Shown: piece by piece, positions 14,752 through 18,016 of the stretch | Layout of the letters: every line of letters begins with the position of its first letter | Position numbering within the stretch: the first letter of the stretch is position 1 | NCBI GenBank assembly: GCA_023250775.1 | Contig: JAHFAA010000013.1 | Span: 1 to 18,016 of the forward strand | Direction: 5' to 3' | Origin: Bdellovibrionales bacterium | GTDB taxonomy: Bacteria > Bdellovibrionota > Bacteriovoracia > Bacteriovoracales > Bacteriovoracaceae | Length of the DNA: 18,016 nucleotides | Notes under the pieces: generated by a model | Seen by the model: the letters and a program-made list of their open reading frames with translations, nothing else | What the model was told of the DNA's origin: nothing | The model's database searches: none | Translations under genes and position numbers: made by a program

Positions 14752-15018
14752 ATGAAAGAGGGTATCCACCCAGAATATCGTCCTGTGGTTTTCCAAGACG
14801 TATCTGGCGATTTTGCATTCTTAACCCGTTCGACTATTAAGACTCAAGAGACTGTAAAGTGGGAAGACGGGAAGGAATATCCTTGCGTAAAGGTGGACGT
14901 TTCGTCCGCAACTCACCCTTTCTACACAGGTAAGGCGAAGATTCTTGACTCCGAAGGGCGTATCGAGAAGTTCCGTAAGAAATTCGGAAATGCCTACGCT
15001 GGAAGCGCCAAGAAGTAA
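14752..15018 (+). CDS. rpmE2: 50S ribosomal protein L31 type B (Cys-free form)
   Basis: 88 residues that match type B L31 along the whole length: MKEGIHPEYRPVVFQDVSGD, STIKTQETVKWEDGKEYP, VDVSSATHPFYTGKAKI and EGRIEKFRKKFG. L31 bridges the ribosomal subunits. Type A L31 holds zinc with four cysteines; this protein has only one (in YPCVK), so it is the zinc-free type. The start is ATG at 14752 with AGAGG 6 nt upstream; the frame extends to 14695 but without a better start. It follows the small CxxCH gene by 84 nt and may have its own promoter, which I could not place clearly. Confidence 0.95.
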   Translation: MKEGIHPEYRPVVFQDVSGDFAFLTRSTIKTQETVKWEDGKEYPCVKVDVSSATHPFYTGKAKILDSEGRIEKFRKKFGNAYAGSAKK

Positions 15019-15038
15019 GTCATCTCCCTGTGACTTTT
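15017..15038 (+). terminator. Possible weak terminator of rpmE2
   Basis: AAGTCA (15017-15022) and TGACTT (15031-15036) form a 6-bp stem with an 8-nt loop, followed by a short T run. It overlaps the stop codon of L31 and is short, so confidence is low. Confidence 0.35.
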
Positions 15039-15048
15039 ACCCATCCTC

Positions 15049-15077
15049 TTGCACCGAACTGTTGGTCCGTCTAAAAT
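15049..15077 (+). promoter_or_regulatory. Predicted promoter with start at the ATG of the anchored coiled-coil gene
   Basis: TTGCAC (15049-15054), exactly 17 nt, then TAAAAT (15072-15077). The expected transcription start, 7-8 nt past the -10 box, is 15084-15085, and the ATG is at 15085. No ribosome site is visible in front of the ATG, so a leaderless mRNA is predicted. Confidence 0.55.
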
Positions 15078-15084
15078 CCACGGC

Positions 15085-15537
15085 ATGAAAAGGTCGTTTG
15101 TAATACTTATAGGTCTCGGTCTATTGAGTTGGCCAGTCTGGCGCTATATTTCCCATTCGGCCGAAATCGAAAAGGATGTAGAAGAAGTTGCTCAACCGCA
15201 GGTTGAATCGCGCCCCATCACTCTGGCGTCCCATTCTGTCACGCCGCCCGTTCAAGCACGCATGACACATTTTGATGAAAAGCTAGGCCGTTTAGAAGAA
15301 AAATACATGGCACGCATGGAGACCTTGGCCAGACTCCTGGAGGCCCATAATTTACAGAACCAATCCATCGGAGATGACATGCCCAAAGATCTCCCCCAGG
15401 ATGTAGAAGTGGCCTGGAAGGCCTATCTAACCACGCTCTCTGGGCTTGAAAAACTCAAATCTGAAGAAAGTAATATAGAGGAAGATTTTATCAAAATGGC
15501 CCATCAGGGCGTCTCTCTGAAATTAATCGAAATCTAG
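15085..15537 (+). CDS. Small membrane-anchored coiled-coil protein, unknown function
   Basis: 150 residues, not recognised. MKR is followed by a hydrophobic segment SFVILIGLGLLSWPVW (4-19), which could be a single anchor or a signal without an obvious cleavage site. The rest is mostly charged helix: FDEKLGRLEEKYMARMETLARLLEAH suggests a coiled coil, and a second helical stretch runs from AWKAYLTTLSGLEKL to the end. The likely topology is a short cytoplasmic tip with a periplasmic helical domain. The ATG at 15085 directly follows a promoter; an upstream TTG at 15049 lies inside the -35 box and is rejected. The stop is 7 nt from the stop of the convergent Cys-rich gene. Confidence 0.7.
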   Translation: MKRSFVILIGLGLLSWPVWRYISHSAEIEKDVEEVAQPQVESRPITLASHSVTPPVQARMTHFDEKLGRLEEKYMARMETLARLLEAHNLQNQSIGDDMPKDLPQDVEVAWKAYLTTLSGLEKLKSEESNIEEDFIKMAHQGVSLKLIEI

Positions 15538-15544
15538 TCAAAAA

Positions 15545-16282
15545 TTAATGGGTCTGAACTTTAGGTCCGCCTCCGCCACCTGATTCCTCACCACCACCTT
15601 CATGACCACTTCCACTGCCGTCTCGGCCATCTCGAACATGCGTACCATTGCTCACACCTGCAGGCAGGGCGTATTGGCCATCTGATTTCGACTTAAAATC
15701 TCGTGATTCAGCACATGCAGGAGTGGCGAAGGCCTGGGCTCTTTCAGTTCCCTGCTCACAAAATTTAACAACTTTCTCGCGTGCCTTCTCGAGATTTTTA
15801 ATTGAATTTTTGAAATATGAGTTAATCGCCTCACAATTAAATTTGGAATCAACGGAATAATCAATGACCTGCCCTTGCAAAAGCACAATCCCGATGAGGC
15901 CCATGCCAGCTAGTACGCGACCAGGACAAAGATCTTGAGCGGCAAAAAATTTGCGTTTCAAACTGCAGCGATACCCTGAATCAAATTTTTTCCATTGATA
16001 GCGGCATTGAGCAGAGTCAGCAAAATCGCCATCGCGACTTCCCATACATTCGTCAACACTTTCGCATTTGGATTGGGTATTGGGTAGGCCATCCGCCACG
16101 CAGGTGTCTCTTCGTACCAGGCACTGTCTTAAATTTTCACATCCTAACCGGACATCACGCACAAAGAGGTCGCTATCTCTTAAGGCCTCATCGCACTTTG
16201 CACTATTGGCCGACGCCGATTGCGGGCCAAGGAAAAAAAAGGCAGGAAGGAACAAACAAAGGCAAAAAATTATTTTTGTCAT
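15545..16282 (-). CDS. Secreted Cys-rich protein with Gly-rich tail, unknown function
   Basis: 245 residues, not recognised. A signal peptide (core IIFCLCLFLPAFFFLG, cleavage after ASA near 25) precedes a mature part with 12 cysteines, an even number that fits six disulfides. Nine of them fall in the first 100 mature residues (for example LGCENLRQCLVRRDTC). A hydrophobic stretch VLAGMGLIGIVLLQGQVI near the middle could be a membrane segment, so it may be anchored rather than free. The last 35 residues are Gly/Ser-rich (GGGEESGGGGG) and look disordered. GAGGTG stands 5 nt before the ATG. The export signal, mid-protein hydrophobic helix and many cysteines recall the larger protein at 4914-7511, but I see no alignable homology. 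Confidence 0.8.
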   Translation of the reverse strand: MTKIIFCLCLFLPAFFFLGPQSASANSAKCDEALRDSDLFVRDVRLGCENLRQCLVRRDTCVADGLPNTQSKCESVDECMGSRDGDFADSAQCRYQWKKFDSGYRCSLKRKFFAAQDLCPGRVLAGMGLIGIVLLQGQVIDYSVDSKFNCEAINSYFKNSIKNLEKAREKVVKFCEQGTERAQAFATPACAESRDFKSKSDGQYALPAGVSNGTHVRDGRDGSGSGHEGGGEESGGGGGPKVQTH

Positions 16283-16511
16283 CGCAACACCTCAACCATT
16301 CTCTTATCGGGAAACTGAGAGCTCAAATTTAACCAATCGCGAGCATGACAATCGGCTATACGTGATTTCAGGCACTTACGTCAAAGATATTTTTTCAAAA
16401 AGGAAATCACTAATTTTTCATTTTTCAAAAACGCAATTGTCGTGCGCAGGCCTCAATTTCTCTCTTGCTCCTCTCAAATTAGGCAATAATTTTTTAAAAA
16501 AAGGAGCCCTT

Positions 16512-17345
16512 ATGCACATGCTCATTCCATTGCGTGAACAAAAGATTTTATGTGAGGCCTTACGCCTAAAAAGACCGATCTTAATTGAGGGTGAAAGTGG
16601 AACAGGCAAAACAGGCCTGGGTCATTGGCTGTTACAACAAAATCAGGAAGGCCATTCCATGCCTCTCATTTATGTAAACTGCAAAGAGTTCAGCAGAGAA
16701 CAATTAGAATCTGTTTTTGATACAAGATTCACCAAACGCAACATGCACTCGATGTTCTTGATTGATGGAATTGAATTACTTTCGCTCAATCTCCAGGCCA
16801 AATTATTATCTTATCTTGAGCAGCATCCTCTTTATCTCGTTTCTATTGCTCATGTTTCAATGGCAAAGAAAGTCGCTAGAGGAGAATTCAGGCCGGATCT
16901 CTATGCTCGCATAAAATGTCACAATATCATCTTAAAATCTCTGCGTGAACAAACGGAAGACCTTCCTGAAATTTTACAAAAAATGGCATTTTCTCTCGCT
17001 CACCTTGAGCTCACTCCAGAGATTTTACATTCCCTTTGTAAGCACGATTGGCCGGGCAATTTAACGGAGGTAACATTCCTCTTTGAAAATATTCGTCTTC
17101 TCCCGAAGTTGCCAAACTCCGGCGACTGGTCACGACTATTAAAGCAAAGTCATAAAGCTCAAAGTTCCACAGTGGAAGATAGCGAGCTGCAAAGCCTGCG
17201 TGAACAAGGACTTAAAAAATTTCTTAGAAAAATTGAACAATCTCTTGTTCGAAAGATCTATGAAAACAACCAAGGGCATGTGAGAAAAACTTTGCAGGAT
17301 CTTAAAATTTCCAGCGGAGCATTTTACCGGGCATTTACCCCCTGA
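16512..17345 (+). CDS. NtrC-family AAA+ protein lacking the GAFTGA loop, with Fis-like HTH
   Basis: 277 residues from ATG 16512, with AAGGAG 5 nt upstream; the frame is open for 444 nt upstream but the ribosome site defines the start. The AAA+ core resembles sigma54 activators: Walker A GESGTGKT (27-34), IYVNCKEF (53-60), FRPDLYARI (126-134) with the arginine-finger region, ILKSLREQTEDLPEI (140-154), and DWPGN (179-183). The C-terminus (about 235-277) fits a Fis-type helix-turn-helix: IYENNQGHVRKTLQDLKISS. Two key parts are altered. The segment between NC and Walker B is about 25 residues instead of about 50, and GAFTGA, which contacts sigma54, is absent. Walker B is FLIDG rather than FLDE. 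There is no N-terminal sensor domain. It may bind nucleotide and DNA but probably cannot open sigma54 promoters. Confidence 0.85.
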   Translation: MHMLIPLREQKILCEALRLKRPILIEGESGTGKTGLGHWLLQQNQEGHSMPLIYVNCKEFSREQLESVFDTRFTKRNMHSMFLIDGIELLSLNLQAKLLSYLEQHPLYLVSIAHVSMAKKVARGEFRPDLYARIKCHNIILKSLREQTEDLPEILQKMAFSLAHLELTPEILHSLCKHDWPGNLTEVTFLFENIRLLPKLPNSGDWSRLLKQSHKAQSSTVEDSELQSLREQGLKKFLRKIEQSLVRKIYENNQGHVRKTLQDLKISSGAFYRAFTP

Positions 17346-17353
17346 GAAAAAGC

Positions 17354-18016
17354 TTAAGACTTTTCTTTATTATGTGTGAGAGATTCGAGTAGCCCCATAA
17401 AGACGAGATGAACAGGGCCTTTCTTTTTTGGGTCTTGGATAAAGCGCTCAATTTTATCGGTGACACGAACCAGGTCTGCCACGATTTCTTTGGCCGCTTC
17501 GGCGGTGAGAGATTCATTAATAATCAGGCAAAAATTGGGGGCCCCATTCGCCGTTTCTTTATTCCACAGATCAGGGCGAATGGATTGGGCGGCCAAGAGG
17601 GCCAGACGGCGAGTAAGCTGATGTGAGCGAAAATAAAACTGTTTTGAGATTGTATGAAATCGTCCTTCGTTTTCGTAAATCCATTTTTTCGCCAAAAAAT
17701 GGCCAAGCTGTTCCAGATGACCTTGACCTAATTCAAACAATTCTTTGGAGGAAACACCTGCATGGTGAGAGGCGAGCAAAAAGGTCCGTAGACCATCGTC
17801 ATTATTTTCCAAAAGATAACGTTCGATTTTTTGCGAAAATTGTTCATCGTTATGAAAAGCAGGATCCTTTTCAAAGTTCTTCAGAAATTGTTTTAAATAA
17901 TCGCGTTCCGGTGTTGCCAAAAAGGGACGATTTAGATCTCCCAGAAGAAAACGCGCCAGTGCCAAGAGTGGTTTCTGACCTATTTCGCTCTTATTATTGA
18001 GCAAATTTGATACCGT
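17354..18016 (-). CDS. Hypothetical protein, probably 5'-truncated by window edge
   Basis: I do not recognise this protein. The reading frame is open to the right edge of the window; the first visible start is a TTG at 18004 without a checkable ribosome site, so the true start may lie outside. The 216 visible residues after that point are mostly helical and charged, with no signal peptide or membrane helix, for example DYLKQFLKNFEKDPAF and HLEQLGHFLAKKWIYENEGR. A more compact region follows (NFCLIINESLTAEAAKEIVADLVRV, VHLVFMGLLESL). It ends 8 nt from the stop of the convergent AAA+ gene with no clear terminator. A cytoplasmic protein is likely. Confidence 0.65.
   Translation of the reverse strand, partial: TVSNLLNNKSEIGQKPLLALARFLLGDLNRPFLATPERDYLKQFLKNFEKDPAFHNDEQFSQKIERYLLENNDDGLRTFLLASHHAGVSSKELFELGQGHLEQLGHFLAKKWIYENEGRFHTISKQFYFRSHQLTRRLALLAAQSIRPDLWNKETANGAPNFCLIINESLTAEAAKEIVADLVRVTDKIERFIQDPKKKGPVHLVFMGLLESLTHNKEKS

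Noticed and set aside
16068..16511. Extended open frame upstream of the AAA+ gene
   Set aside because: It overlaps the opposite-strand secreted protein gene, has atypical composition and lacks domain content. The AAGGAG site at 16501 sets the start at 16512.
1..18016. Mobile element, CRISPR, toxin-antitoxin or phage-defence system
   Set aside because: No transposase, integrase, direct repeat array, Cas, nuclease-methylase pair or small toxin/antitoxin pair could be recognised on either strand.

Overview
The window looks like ordinary chromosome from a free-living or predatory Gram-negative bacterium, most likely of the Bdellovibrionota (Bdellovibrio/Bacteriovorax type). This placement is an inference. 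It rests on moderate GC, many exported proteins of unknown family, a receiver-like/HD-GYP protein whose middle region resembles one I associate with Bdellovibrio, ExbB/ExbD, degenerate PilZ-like domains, and Cys-free forms of ribosomal proteins L28, L31 and L33. I see no tRNA, rRNA, CRISPR array, insertion sequence, phage or defence genes.

Layout. 1-2245: a tightly packed plus-strand operon of three unrecognised proteins, two with signal peptides. 2312-4634: a divergent transketolase, then rpmB (L28) with its own promoter. 4914-7511: a large exported, Cys-rich multi-spanning membrane protein ending at a strong terminator that also serves the convergent subtilisin-like protease (7574-9268, minus). 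The protease carries a C-terminal CUB-like domain. 9485-10306: a protein with a low-complexity linker and a degenerate PilZ-like domain, converging on exbD-exbB (10308-11398, minus). 11485-12516: a membrane-anchored DUF4340-like protein, divergent from exbB and convergent with a receiver-like/HD-GYP protein (12525-13979, minus). 14116-15018: rpmG (L33, minus) divergent from a small protein ending in a CxxCHxH cluster, then rpmE type B (L31). 15085-15537: a small anchored coiled-coil protein. 15545-16282: a 12-cysteine secreted protein (minus). 16512-17345: an AAA+ protein of the NtrC family lacking the sigma54-contact loop. 17354-end: an unrecognised protein, probably cut by the window edge.

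How it fits together. The window is a series of short transcription units rather than one pathway. Core functions (pentose phosphate metabolism, three ribosomal proteins) are mixed with envelope functions (exported proteins, proton-driven ExbBD) and signalling (HD-GYP, PilZ-like, AAA+ regulator). Four convergent gene pairs end 1 to 8 nt apart without visible terminators. The most unusual signals are two promoters placed so that transcription would start at or next to an ATG (leaderless mRNAs at 14377 and 15085), two divergent promoters sharing one -35 box, the GAFTGA-less AAA+ regulator, and the CUB-tailed protease. I found no convincing complete novel system.
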